Source: Laguncularia racemosa (lineage: Eukaryota; Streptophyta; Magnoliopsida; Myrtales; Combretaceae). From it: a stretch of DNA of 64,000 nucleotides. Position 1 is the stretch's first letter, and every line of letters starts with the position of its first letter. The notes beneath the pieces are model-generated. The model did not search any database, was not told the DNA's origin, and saw only the letters and a program-made list of their open reading frames with translations. Positions 22,867 through 35,699 of this stretch are shown piece by piece. The stretch covers positions 1-64,000 of the forward strand of contig JBBMOL010000149.1 in NCBI GenBank assembly GCA_037954665.1, given 5' to 3'. The position numbers were made by a program, and so were the translations under genes.

Positions 22867-23900
22867 TGTAAGGAAATTATGACAATATCGAATTACATAA
22901 ACAATAATTAAAAAGTATAAAAGAGTAAAGAGAATCACACAACAATTCATCCTAGAAAACCTTGAAGTAAAGTTAAAAACAATTGGATAATGATAGATCT
23001 ATATTATGAGAAGAAGGAGATTACACATGAATTAAAAGATTATCTCAACATCTCATAGATTCTCACTCAAATCTCACAAGATTTAAAGGAGTATTACTCA
23101 ACTATTCTACATGAGATGTGATATGCAAGAGATATAAGTGACACAATTTAAGACACCAAAAGAACTTATTAATAAGCTTGCTATGGAGTTTTTGCTAAGA
23201 AATATATAAATGGAAACTTTCATGACAAAACAAGAAAAAGAATAACACACAATCAAAAGGCTTTTTGGACCTTTGAGGCATTGATTAACCACTCTACGCA
23301 TGATTGATTGATCTTCTTCCTAAGATTTAGGGATCGATCACCAGCTATCTCGAAAGATCATCTATGCCTAAATTGCCTTTGTAACTTTGATCAACCACAT
23401 AAACACGACATATTATTTATTAACCACACATGTTTAGAAGCACCAAATTCCAATATGCAGTGGGTATTATCACTAATAATAAAATCTCCTATGTAAATTG
23501 CAAATGAGCCACATCCCACTCAATAGTATTCCCAAAGATAAAATCTTAACAAAATAAATAACAACTTCTTTGGTTGGTTTGTGCACATTGATAAAACTAA
23601 AAAGGGAAATAGCCTCGGGAAGTCATAATCTTTATATAGCTTACCATATATGAGTCCTAAACCTTTTGAATGTGCATTTAATTCCTAAACGCTTTTAAAT
23701 TACAAAATCTTAAGATGTTCGTTATCTTTTCGATAAAAAATGTGGACGTAGCAATTTCAATTGTTTGGCCATGTCGGGATATTACATTAGGAAAGTTAAA
23801 AGGCAAATATTTTAATAAACATCTACATCTTTGAACAGTCGAAGTTGATCTATTTGAAATGCAAAGGCATGGGTCCAATTAACCTACTTCCTGCACTAAC
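22867..23900 (-). repeat. probable 5' LTR region of the decayed Copia remnant
   Basis: It begins TGTAAGG next to the PBS. A minus-strand TATA-like CTATATAAAG lies at about 23630-23640, which would be the U3 promoter. No second LTR copy was found in the window and the right limit is a guess. Confidence 0.35.
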
Positions 23901-24579
23901 ATGACAATGGAGTTCATAGACCTCACCTGAGCGTTCTAGGTAGAAAAAGTTAATAGATGTTGCCATGCTATTTCCTATTTCAAGAAGTTATATAGGAAAT
24001 AGGTCTATCTTCAAAAAGGTTTGCAAAAACTTCAAAACTTCTTGTCGTGTTTTCCCAAGTATAAAATATAGAAGCTCATCACACACTCATCTTCAAGTTT
24101 TAATTTTATATCGATTAACTATATAGTCCATCTAATATGTTATCAAAGCATGGGGTTAAGAATTAATTTATATAGTATCATTTTAATCTCATTTAATGGG
24201 TCAATGCAACTTGTGCTTGCAATTAGTTTGATAAGTTACTCCTCGAACCACTAAATTAAGAGCCAAACAAGTTCACCTCCAATAGATTCGATATTTCTTT
24301 CAAAACTAATTAAATCTATAGCCATCTTAGAAGAAACATGTTATAACGTCCTATAGGAAAACTAACATGCACAAACATAAATGTGGCTAAAAAATTTAAT
24401 TAAGAATCTTTGGAGTTTTCAAAAGTTTCTAAGATTTTCAATAAAGATAATGTTTCTCACATAGCGAGTATACATATTAATATTTTTTTTTTTCAATTTT
24501 ATATCTATCATATATTAAACAAATCATTGATATAAATATAGAGAAACGAGAAAAAAAAAATTCTTTTGGTGGGATCAAG
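23901..24579. other. unassigned, with an isolated plus-strand PBS-like site
   Basis: TGTTATCAAAGCA at 24138-24150 resembles a plus-strand initiator-Met PBS, preceded by LTR-like sequence with AGTATAAAATATAG near 24059. No gag follows. It may be a solo LTR fragment of a further Copia element. Confidence 0.3.
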
Positions 24580-27264
24580 GTTGTCAAAATCGTGATTTTA
24601 CTTAGAATCGCTAAGGGGTCCATAGAATCGGAACGTAAAAACATAAGTTTCTACAACTTATATAAAATAACTTTCAAATATTATAAATTTACTTACAATA
24701 ATCATTAAAAAATATAATGAATAATAGAAATAAGGAAATTAAGCATTTATTTTAGCCATAAATTGCACATTTACAATAAAAGTCATAATATAGATAATTG
24801 AGCATAAGTTGTATAATATAGATATTTTATTTTTAAAGTGATAAATCATGTATAAAGCAAGTTTCACCTAGTTATATATACAAAAGCTAAAAGATAATAG
24901 ATAAAATTTAAAAATCAATTGTAACTTTAAAAAATTACTAATAAATAAAAATTGATAACAAAGATATACCATTAGAAATGAGTAATATTAAAAAATGACA
25001 AATAACTACTAACCAAAAGTACATAATAAATAAGATACTATAATAAGAAAAACCTTCAAAAATATATATTACTAAGTAATTTTTTGCACTATTCGTGATT
25101 ATTAATTCAAAATATATTTATTTAACAATATCTCACATTTACTTAACTATGAGAATGATATATTGAAAAGATAGAAATATAAATACATTTATACCTTTCC
25201 TATAAAATTAAAAATCTAAAAAATTCTTATAAAGTTAAAGTTATCTACCCTTTATTTTATTTACTATTACAAAAATATTAATTAAAACAAGGAAAGTTGC
25301 AGCAATCAAACATGAGTGCTTTAATACGAACATGATCACAAATAAGAATAAGAAGACTAACAATTGACGAACACAAACACAAAAACTTCAATGCAACGCA
25401 ACACACTGACAAGAGAGGAGTGATGATTGACGAACATGTTAAGGTAAGACTCATACTCCCCTACGCTAGACGGTTTTTTAATAATTAAGCCTATATTTGT
25501 TTATTAAAAGTTTGGGCTTGGGGCTATAATAGCTATTATTACATTTTTGTTCATTTGGATCTGGAGGGTTTTAAAAATTTTACTTAATTGTGCAATATTG
25601 TGGAACCCAGGGGAAAAACGTAGTAAAATTCAATTTTGATGATTTTATTGTTAAAAATCGTGTTTTTTACTATGTTTTTACTTAAAAAAACTTTTTTTCC
25701 CTGCAGTTAATTGGGAATTTTGCCACCAACTCGTAGAATCGTAGAAACGTGGGGAGTTAACTCGAAATTTTAACAACAAATGCCCACAAGGGGGGGAAGA
25801 AGTTGAAGAGGACAAAAAGGGAACCCCCATCAATTTATGAAAAAAAAATTCCAAATACACACATTTGAGCTTACAGTCTTTTAAAGCGCACATACATTTT
25901 TGAATTTTTTGGGTCAACTAAACGCACAAGCAGGGCTTCAAAAAAAAAAGGACTTTCATGACAGCAAAGAAACAAACAAAACTAGAAAAATTTCATGGGA
26001 AGACATGAAGGAGCAATGAAAAAACCCAAAATTCCCTTTTCCCCTTTCCCTTTTTGCTGTTCGGCAGAGTGTAGATCAAAGGGGAAATTTTTGCTTTCTT
26101 TTATTATTATTAATTTTTCCTTTCAAACTTGGTAAAGAAAATGGACAACTCATTTCATTGATTTGGTGGAGTTAAAATTTCACAAAATTCCCATTCACAT
26201 GGGACTTCTTTATCTTTTTACTTTATTTATTTTTTTAAATTTATATGGAGGGCTGTTTAAGATTAGAAAAGGGAAATTTTTCCCCTCCTTTTTTCATTGC
26301 AGACCATGAAATAATGTATATAAATCCTTTTATTTTTCAAGAAGTGCAGCCATGGGCTTCAAACTACATCTTCAATAGTTTTTAAAACCATCTAGTTTAC
26401 ATCATGTTCTCATCCATAGCTTAACAAAAAAAATGTTAATATTCTTGTTTTGATCAAACACCAACAAATCTCTTTTTAAGTTTCGAATTTAAAATTCATC
26501 ATAAAAAGACTCAAAAAAGATAACGTTTCTGAAATTTCCCCCCTTCCTTTATTTCATTTTTTGTGATTTTCCCAAAATGCACTGATCCCTCATCAAATCC
26601 AACAAGACTTCTCTTCTCATCTTCTTACACCACCAAAATGCTCGGTGATTCATTTTTTCAGGGCTGGGTAATGAATTTTCGAAGGTGAAAAAAAAAAGAG
26701 ATTATGAAAATTTTTTTTGAAAAACTCTAACCATTCTCCACGCCGGTATTAAAGGGGTTAACAATTTACTGTTTAAAAATATTTGGGCGCAATTCTAGGG
26801 AAAGAGTCCCGATTTTAAGAAAAACCCCCCAATTAGATGGCTTTAAACGCAATCTTCTCAAGCTCTTGGGGGTTTGCGAGCTCTGGTGATGAAGATGAAG
26901 AACGACAAGAAAAAAAATAAAAGAAAATAAAAATATGAAATTTACCCGCAGACGGGTAAAAAAGAGAATTTAAAACCCGGGCCGAGCAAAGGGAAAAATG
27001 AGATCAAAGTGACAACAAATTTCGAGAAAAGAGAGTTAGAGAGATACCGAGATTTACGAATGGCTAAAACCTGGGAGTTGTGAAATATTTGTGGAATCGG
27101 TTAAACAGATAGAAATTTTGGGTTTTGAATAATTTTTCCATTCAAAATCGCAATTTTATTACAATTTTGCTTCTCTTCCATTTTGTTGCAGTTAACTAGA
27201 AAAATTTTAAAACAAAATCGTAAAAAACTTTTAACGGGATAAGTTAAATCATGATTTTGACAAC
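24580..27264. mobile_element. candidate DNA transposon with 25-bp inverted ends
   Basis: The left end GTTGTCAAAATCGTGATTTT (24580-24604 in full) and the right end reversed (27264-27240) match at about 23 of 25 positions. Between them are AT-rich sequence and internal AAAATCG-type words, but no transposase ORF. I could not find a target duplication, so an old MULE- or MITE-like element is a guess. From about 25570 the sequence is unusually rich in homopolymers. Confidence 0.4.
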
Positions 27265-28799
27265 AATGGGTACGATGGCATAAAAATTTAAAATATTGTA
27301 ATTGAATAAAAAACTAAAAAAAAAAAAAAATGAAATGATTTTAATTAGTAATTTTCAATTGGGGTTTTTCACCCAAATTATTTTTTTATTATTTTTTTTA
27401 ACCTTTTGAAGTAAAGAATAGCGAAAAAACCTGACCGTCTGCGAAATCTCATTGCCCACAGGAACTATGTTTTTATTTTTTTTTTATTTTTTTTTTTTAT
27501 GGTAAATTTAAAGCAATGGTTAGTAAAGTGGGGGAATCACATGATTGGAAAGTAAAACATCTCAAAAGTCCGGAAACAGTGACAATCGAGACTTTTTTTT
27601 TTTTTTTTTCCCAAACATTTAAGTTTCTTTCTCTTTTCTCAGAACAATCCTACTTTTTTTAGAACCCGGTGGCTCATTTCGAGACCGGACGATGAGGGGT
27701 ACGTGACAACCCCTTTTGCTTTTCCAAATTACGTGTACGGCAAAATTTAAGGCCTGGGCTGAGCATATGGGATGCCGATTTTGTAATGTATATATTCTTA
27801 CTGATACATATACATACATATATATATATATATTATATATAGAAAAATGAGTGATGAGTAAGTATTAATAATAGTTAGTATAAATAATTTTTAAATAATT
27901 ATTATTTATGTTTTAAAATATATATTAAATATTATATTTTATTATTATTTATGAGTAACTTTCACGTCAACAGGGGGGTCTGGATTTTGACGTGAATCAT
28001 GGCATTAATGTGGTTGCACCTCTCAATGGACATGACATGAACAGGTGCAAGGGAAGGCTATGCATTTAGTGCTATCCCGGAATACGTGGGACTCATTAGT
28101 GAAGGAGAGTGTGTTATCGACTAACTATACACTGAACCATATGCATCGGCTTATCTTGCATATCGACCACTCATTTTGATCAGAAAAATCTAAAGCAAAA
28201 TAAAAGTTTCTTTTAAATAGAAATGCCCTATAAGCTCTTTTTTAAAGATGTTCAATGCAAATTGAACTTGTTTACCAAATGCTCACATATTTTACCGGAA
28301 TAATCATTATATTGAGATGTTTTCGAGACGAACTAAAAACCAAATGATTGTAGAAGCTGAAAAAGAAATCAGATCGACTTGCTTTTATGGCTACTTCTAG
28401 TAAGATATTTCTGTTTGATTAGTTTATGCACCGAACCGAATTGGAATACATGTTTTGGTTTGATCATCGGATTTGATGAGCCATGAGTTAAATTATTGAA
28501 TCTAACAAAATGTAATAAAATAAGTTTTCCATTTAGTTTGGGTATGAATCACAGTTCAGTTCACTTACATATACATACACTAGAATCTGGCCAAATGACA
28601 GCAGGATCTCAATAAGAAATGAGGAAAAAAAAGAGAGAATAAAATTATAAGCACATATAGCATATACCAATGTTACAATCAAACGTTTATGGCGCTTCAG
28701 AAATAGAAAATTTCTTGGTCCACGTTATATTACTATACAAGCATTGATTTTCTTTACTTTCTTTTTTCTTGGGGCGAGTTGGGGTGATGTAGAATTAGA
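27265..28799. other. unassigned AT-rich region
   Basis: It includes an AT dinucleotide run at about 27806-27841. No convincing coding signal was seen. Confidence 0.5.
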
Positions 28800-28930
28800 G
28801 TCAAGAATGTGGAGCGGACCGAAAATTTTGGCCCGTGAAAGCAATGGGTCATTTTGGCTCGCGGGTCAGGGTGAGGCGGCCCAACTCACCGCGGACGTAG
28901 GTTGGCCTACACGGCCCACAAAAAAAAAAA
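28800..28930. mobile_element. GC-rich hAT-like fragment
   Basis: A short GC-rich island with GGCCCGTG, CGCGGGTCAGG and GGCGGCCCAACTCACC words resembles the subterminal zone of the hAT-type element at 19390-20205. No target duplication or partner end is visible. Confidence 0.35.
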
Positions 28931-29133
28931 AATTCAAATTAGCTCACTAAGTTATCTAATACTAATAGTAAAACTAAAAGATAAAAGTAACACACTAAAA
29001 AAGAAATATAACATATAAATATAATACAAAATTTCTATTCTTAAAATGTGATTTCGTGCTCAATTATAGTCATTAAATATGGAAAAAAAAAAAAATTTAC
29101 ATTGTCTTAAAGTAATAAATTAAATGTTATAAA

Positions 29134-29633
29134 NNNNNNNNNNNNNNNNNNNNNNNNNNNNNNNNNNNNNNNNNNNNNNNNNNNNNNNNNNNNNNNNNNN
29201 NNNNNNNNNNNNNNNNNNNNNNNNNNNNNNNNNNNNNNNNNNNNNNNNNNNNNNNNNNNNNNNNNNNNNNNNNNNNNNNNNNNNNNNNNNNNNNNNNNNN
29301 NNNNNNNNNNNNNNNNNNNNNNNNNNNNNNNNNNNNNNNNNNNNNNNNNNNNNNNNNNNNNNNNNNNNNNNNNNNNNNNNNNNNNNNNNNNNNNNNNNNN
29401 NNNNNNNNNNNNNNNNNNNNNNNNNNNNNNNNNNNNNNNNNNNNNNNNNNNNNNNNNNNNNNNNNNNNNNNNNNNNNNNNNNNNNNNNNNNNNNNNNNNN
29501 NNNNNNNNNNNNNNNNNNNNNNNNNNNNNNNNNNNNNNNNNNNNNNNNNNNNNNNNNNNNNNNNNNNNNNNNNNNNNNNNNNNNNNNNNNNNNNNNNNNN
29601 NNNNNNNNNNNNNNNNNNNNNNNNNNNNNNNNN
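29134..29633. other. assembly gap, 500 N
   Basis: Exactly 500 N, a conventional size for a gap of unknown length. Whatever connects the hAT-like fragment to the leader-like region on the right is missing. Confidence 1.
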
Positions 29634-31270
29634 GTGATCATCTTCAACCTCTGCCCGAGATCGCCGACGAGGGGAAAAATCCGAATTTCGGCCGTTTTGA
29701 TTCGATTTTTTGCACGAATCCAACAGATCTTCAACAGAATCAAGATAAACATCATCCAATTGGAATCAAATCTCAACAAATCGATGGATTTACACAAATC
29801 GGAGTTGGTTTGTTTAACCGCAAATCCGATTTGCTTCGATCGGTGGAAATCCAAGCTTATCCAGCTCAATTTCGAAAGCCTATAAATAGAGGATGAAGTG
29901 AAGAAGCTAAAGCACAGATCAAAAAGGAGAGCAAGAGAGAAAAAAGAGAGAATCGAAGCTCGCCGGAGTTGTTTGAAGCCGCGACCGCCAATCAAGAGTT
30001 GGGCAACCACCAGAAGGCGTTTCTAAAGCAAACCACCACCACCGTTGGATTCCTCACCCCCGAAAACCTAGGAATTGACACCTCAACCACTGCAAAAGGC
30101 CACCGAAACGCCATTAACGAGCACTCCCAGCCATCGCAACTAATCGACTCGACCCGTGCGCCGACCTAGATCTAGGTAAGTCGGATTTTCCGATTTTTTT
30201 TTATTTTTTTTAGTTATGTTATTTATTTCAAATTTATTTATTTATTTTTTATTTATATTTCAATAAATAGAAAAATGTTAGGAATTAGATTTTCTTTTTT
30301 AGGATTAGGATTTAATGATAAAATAAAAAAAATAATTATAATAATAAATAATAAAAATGTATAAAATTCATAAAGAAAATAATAAAAACATTAGAAAAAT
30401 AATAATAATAATTTAGACTTTAAATAGGATAGATAAAAATCTAGGAGAAAATTTTTAATAAAAATAAAAATTATAAAAATTATGAAAAACTAATAAAAAC
30501 TAATAAAAAATGAAAAATTAATAAAAAAATATAAAAAATCATAAAAATCAATAAAAATTTATAATAGTAGAAATGAGTTGAAAATTAGAGAAAAATGAAT
30601 TTTATCACTTAGAAAAATCATTTTCTCAAATAAATCCAAAATTGGTTATTTTCCTTAAAATTATTATTTTCAAAAAAATCAAATTAAAGCTTAGGCTTAG
30701 ATTTTTTTTAGAAAAAATCCTAAAATGGTAAAAACATAAATCAAAAGAGATTTCACAATTAAAATCCACAAACACATTAAAATTTTTCAGGAAAAGCGAA
30801 CTACGACTTGTTTGATCCTGAATAGCAGGTACGTAGGCACCCATTTGAGGCAACCCTAAAAAGGAATAAAAATCATTTTCCTAGAATAATTCACTAAAAA
30901 AAAACACAATAAAAGACAAAAAAAATAAAATAAAAGACATTTCGAGATAGGAGTAAATTTTAGGAGATTGGGTGGTAACCGTAAGGTTTTAATAGGTTAG
31001 CCTCCGAACTTAGAAACTCTTATTTTCCCCTTTCCTCTTTTCACAAAAACAAGAAGAGGAAATCACGACAACTAGTGGTCTAAATTAGGACTAATCCCTC
31101 CATTAGTTTTAATTTAATCTTTCCCAACAACAGTTGGGTGACGACTCCAAAATAAACGAAATTCCTAACTCAAGTCGAGGATCTACATTAGATGAGTATA
31201 GGGTCTAGTCTAAATCGGATTAAGAATTGGAAATAAAAAATTAGACTCAACAAGTTTTCTTTCAATTGAA
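29634..31270 (+). other. non-coding LTR/leader-like transcription unit
   Basis: After the gap the sequence becomes GC-richer, with a TATA box (29881), a GA-rich leader (29920-29960), a good splice donor CTAG|GTAAGT (GT at 30176) and a matching acceptor TTTTTCAG|G (AG at 30789-30790). The strings after the acceptor (ACGACTTGTTTGATCCTG, GTACGTAGGCACCC, and TGGGTGACGACTCCAAA at about 31135) look like conserved non-coding words I associate with plant Gypsy LTR/leader sequence. No ORF of note. A degraded second copy of the 30600-31260 part lies at 32641-33215. Confidence 0.4.
29881..29890 (+). promoter_or_regulatory. TATA box
   Basis: TATAAATAGA is followed about 40-70 nt downstream by a purine-rich GAGAG leader, a typical plant core-promoter layout. 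Confidence 0.5.
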
Positions 31271-32640
31271 GAATTTTAGGAATCATTTCGGAAGATTGAA
31301 GTTTTAAAAACTCTTGAAGATTATAGCAATTGTTTCATTTATTTAATTTTCTTCTATGCCATTTATCAGTTTATTTTTATTATTTAATATGAATTCCATT
31401 GCACTTATTTACTTCAATTGTTCTTATGCAATCCATACCATAATGTTCTAAATCATTCTTGTGGGAAACATGATGAAGCCATAATTCAAACTAAAATGAT
31501 CATTGTATTCATGTTATAGGACATATGAAATTTTCATATAAGAAGTCCTGCTATGAATTGTATTTTGTAATTGAAATCAATGCATAGGAATTTAAATGAC
31601 TCGAAAGAGAAATTTAGGATTTATTAGGAATTCCTAAGTAAGATTTAATAATTCATGCGGAAGCAGCGTTATTGAATTTTATTAGAAATTGACCTAAGTG
31701 TTTCGTGCAATATTTTTATTAAATTTTTCACTAAGAGATTAGGAGAAATTATTTTAAAGATATTAGGCAATCATATAATTGGGAAATTTATGATTGTGAA
31801 TTAGAATCCTCCATTGATTTTAATTAGCTGGAGCTATTAAATTAAACTGGGGTAATGTTACTTTAAAACTTGAAAAAGGATTAAGGTTTTGTCAATTTCT
31901 TGTGAAAATCCATATAACTATGAGTTATTATAACATGAAGGCAAAATGATTAGTAGAATTAGGGTGGATTCTAATTTCCCACCATCAATTCATCCTTTTT
32001 CAAACATAATTCCCTTTTTGCGCATTTAGTATAATTCATTCACATTTGATTCTCATCAAATATCATTGCCTAAATAATAGTAGAAATTGATATAGGTCTA
32101 TTACTTAATCAATCTTCGTGGTTTGACACTCTTCTCTCACTATATTACTTGATCCGATCTGGTATACTTGCCGGTATTTATTCACGCTCATTTTATATCT
32201 CTTTTTGCGTAGGTCAGTATAAATAAGAATTTCAAGAATAAAAATATAAAATGAATAATATTAATAATAAAAAATAAAAAAATGCAATATCTAAAATTAA
32301 TATATGAAATAAAATATTTGGTACATATAAGAATCTTAGGAATTAAAATGTAATAAAAATATATTAAAAATAATAACAATATAAGATAGAAAAAAATATG
32401 ATAAAATAAGAAAAAAGAGAGCTTTTATCAAAATCTAGCATTCTAGGGTTTTATCACATATACTTTTTCTAAAACTAAAATATAATATGATGCTTTCTCC
32501 AAAATTAGGTTATCTTAGGATTTTTTTTTTTTAAATAACAACCTAGGTCACTTAGGTATTTTCTTAATAAAAATTATTTTGATTAAATAACTTAAACCTA
32601 ATATTTTTCTTTAAATAAAATCAATCAACAAACTAAGATT
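31271..32640. other. unassigned region between the two leader-like copies
   Basis: AT-rich. At about 32100-32170 it contains GTGGTTTGACACTC followed by CTATATTACTTG, wording I associate with LTR ends of plant retrotransposons. No ORF. Confidence 0.35.
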
Positions 32641-33215
32641 TTATAAAAGAAAAATAGAACTACATTAGTTTGATCTCTACTAGCGGGTATGTAGGCATCT
32701 ATGAGGCTACCATAAAAATTGCAAAAATTTTATTTTTCAAATTAAGTTTTCAAATAATAATAATAATAATAATAATAAATTCGTCAAAAAAATAGATAAA
32801 CAATTTTTAATGTTCTATTGACTTATTTTGTTTCTTATCTACATGGAAATGTTATTGTTCTTGTACATAATCATGAAGGAAATTTAAATAAAGGCCTTGT
32901 GGTAAACATTATTGAAAATTTTACTTAGTAATTGTTTAGGTTTTAATAGGATAGCCCACGAATCTAGTGTCTCCATTTTTTTTTAATAGTTTTTAGAAAA
33001 ATTCACAAACTAGCAGTTAGCTAAGGTTAATCAACTCAATTAACATTAACTTATTTTTATTTTCCAACTTAGGTTGGTGGCAACTATTTTTAACATTAAT
33101 TTTCCATAATTTAATCAAGTAATCTATATTAAATGAGTACATTTATTATAGATTAAAATTAAGGAAAATGGTTAAAAACTAGACTCAATAATATAGAATA
33201 CACTATAATATATAT
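32641..33215 (+). repeat. degraded second copy of the leader-like sequence
   Basis: GGGTATGTAGGCATC (about 32685), GGTTTTAATAGGATAGCC (about 32938), GGTTGGTGGCAACT (about 33072) and AGACTCAATAATAT parallel, in the same order, words at 30830, 30990, 31135 and 31243. It is diverged and AT-enriched compared with the first copy. Confidence 0.55.
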
Positions 33216-34120
33216 AAACACAAAAATATAATTGTAATAGAAATTAAAAGTGATAAAACAAAGATAATCTTATTGCTACTATTATTTTAATCTATAATGG
33301 GGATAGCAATATATATTACACATATATCCATTAGACAAGTTGTATTTATTATCATGCATTGTCATTTTCTTTTTTTCCGTTTTTGTACTTTATTTTAATA
33401 ATAAATAATAAAATTAAATTTCATTCATTAAAAAGTTATAATTAACTGAATAATTATTAAAATTTATTGAAAAATAGAAAATACAAATTGATGCGAAATC
33501 CAACGAATTGAGTTCTGAGACCCAACAACAAACAATCAATATCTTGAACTGCCCAAACTTCCAATTTTGGATAAAAAAAATTATTGACCCATTGTTTATA
33601 GAGACAAGAACCGGTAATATATATATAATAATAAGAAAAAAAAAAGAAATTATTGATCTGTTGCTTATAAGAGACAAGAACCAATAATATAAACCGAGCT
33701 TGAACCCACAAGATCAAAACCCCGACTACTTGTTCAAAAAGAATAGATATGACAAATGACTCTTCAATTGAAAAATTCGTCCATCCTCCTTAACACAACT
33801 TTTGATGCCCTATTTATAGAGTTCCAAGGCTAATTAATGAAAAAAAAAAAAAACCATCCACATTCCCATTAACAACCCACTACCAAAGAAAATTAAATGT
33901 GCTCTTAACTACACTAATAACTATTTTGTGATGTAAGCAATGACTTGGGCTCCATTTAGATAACTATTATCTTCTAGAATCCCTAAGTACTGACTTGGCC
34001 AATTTGGGCACCATTTTCTTAGGCTTATATGACATTAATGAATTTAGGTTTAGCCCAACTCAATGTCTCCAAATTCATTCCACATTTGACTTCATTTTCA
34101 ATTCGTTAGATTTCACATCA
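33216..34120 (+). repeat. probable LTR end upstream of E1
   Basis: It ends TTTCACATCA four bases before a PBS-like site, as the E4 LTR ends in TCA before its PBS. A CTATTTATAG TATA-like site lies at about 33810. Two imperfect copies of a 70-bp unit (words TTATTGA and GAGACAAGAACC) lie at about 33575-33700. It does not resemble the LTR at the other end of E1, so a proper LTR pair is not shown. Confidence 0.35.
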
Positions 34121-34124
34121 TTTT

Positions 34125-34136
34125 TTGTATCAGAGC
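34125..34136 (+). other. PBS-like site of E1
   Basis: TTGTATCAGAGC differs at one base from the initiator-Met PBS TGGTATCAGAGC. The E1 leader and gag follow. Confidence 0.6.
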
Positions 34137-34627
34137 CAATTTGATTCTCAATCAAGTTATTATCTTTTATCCTTCATATTCCTTGTTGAAATTTCATTTA
34201 TTTCTTCAATAATATTGTTCTACTATTTCTATTAAGTGTCATTTTGGAAAAAAAAAAAATCAGCAAACAAAAGTTTAAAAAAAAAAGAAAAAAAAAAGAA
34301 AAGAAAGAAAAATTCTCTTGTGTTATCTTCTATCATCATCAATGCCCAAGTTGATTCCATACATACTATACTCCACAATGAATTTATTCTTCTATTAAGC
34401 ATTACTTCAACGGCGTTGTTTCTTCTTGCCGTCTTTGTGTTTTCGTAATCACTATCTTCCTAGCCCCTTTTTGAGCTAATTATATGAACTGATGTTTAAG
34501 TTTTACAAGTGAATACTCTAGTTTTTCAATTGTTGTGTTCTTAAAGAACTTGGTCTGGGAAAACAAGAGTGGTAAAAGGCGAGAGTGGGTGAGCATAATG
34601 GAGGGTAAAAGCCATTAATCTGTGTGC

Positions 34628-34705
34628 AACACGAGTGTAGATAGACTTTTTGAGTGGAAACACGTGAAGGAGTGTGTGAGGACTTCTTAACTAAATTTCT
34701 TTCAG
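34628..34705 (+). promoter_or_regulatory. conserved leader block and splice acceptor of E1
   Basis: ACACGAGTG, then a GAGTGGAAACACGTGAAGGA string, then CTTAACTAAATTTCTTTCAG with AG at 34704-34705, eleven bases before the gag ATG. The same order of words occurs before gag in E4 (55531-55636) and E5 (60092-60187). Confidence 0.5.
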
Positions 34706-34715
34706 GATCATCATC

Positions 34716-35665
34716 ATGTCAGAACACGAGAATCAAGGGGATGAACCTAATCATTCCTTTCTATTGAGAGCTATGCAACAACAGTTCAAGTGCGTACATG
34801 TGGTGTTTGGAGAAATTCGTGACCGAATGGATAGACAAGATGAGCGGATCAACGAATTGCAAACAAGACCTCCTATGGGAATCCCTCCCATACGGAGACA
34901 AGTACGTCGACCAGTTACGCCTCGAGACGAATCTGCTGAAGAAGAAGAGGATGAAAGACACGATCGATGCAGGAATGACCGTATCAATAACACAATTAGA
35001 GATGGAGTTGATAGAAATATCGGGAGTATCAAAATGACAATCCCTCCTTTTCAAGGTAGGAATGATCCCGACATCTACCTTGAATGGGAGAGAAAGGTTG
35101 AGTTGGTTTTCGATTGCCACAATTACTCTGAGGAGAAGAAAGTGAAGCTTGCAGCAGTGGAATTTACAGATTATGCCATTGTTTGGTGGGATCAATTGAT
35201 CTTATCCCGACGGAGGAATGGTGAATGACCAATTGCCAATTGGGAAGAGATGAAGGCTGCCATGAGAAGACGATTTGTCCCATCACATTATTATCGAGAT
35301 CATCACCTTAAGCTGCAAAGCCTCAAACAAGGGTCGAAGAGTGTTGAAGACTATTAGAAGGAGATGGAAATAGTCTTAATCCGAGCTAATGTGGAGGAGG
35401 ACCGTAAGCTACAATGGCTAGATTCTTGTGTGGACTAAATCATGACATCACCAACGTCGTGGAATTACAACACTATGTGGAGTTGGAGGACATGGTGCAT
35501 ATGGCCATGAAAGTTAAGCGACAACTCAAAGAAGCGAAAGTCACTCGAGTTGGGAAACACAACTACTCGAATTCCCACTCTCGTGGAAAGTGGACAGGGG
35601 GGAAAAGGGAAGTGAAACCTGGGTTCAAGGCCTATGATGGTAGGAACTTGAAGAAGCACCCATAG
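34716..35665 (+). pseudogene. E1 gag
   Basis: The ATG at 34716 opens MSEHENQGDEPNHSFLL, followed by a charged N-terminal region and the Gypsy gag core: IKMTIPPFQGRNDPDIYLEW, KVELVFDCHNYSEEKK and WWDQLILSRRR (to 35225). A TGA at 35226-35228 follows, then a TAG at 35355-35357, then a one-base deletion near 35403 before ARFLCGLNHDI and VVELQHYVELEDMVHMA in the next frame (to 35665). E4 and E5 have the same core in one frame. The TGA lies where E5 encodes Arg. The protein would form particles; this copy cannot be translated through. Confidence 0.85.
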
Positions 35666-35699
35666 GCCGCTAAGGAGAGAGGTAACTTATCATCTCAAA

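Noticed and set aside
25570..27760. Unusual density of doubled letters and homopolymers
   Set aside because: Could be low-quality assembly near the gap. I treat it as a quality warning, not as biology.
29120..30010. Long minus-strand ORFs running across the N gap
   Set aside because: They consist mainly of unknown residues and have no evidence.
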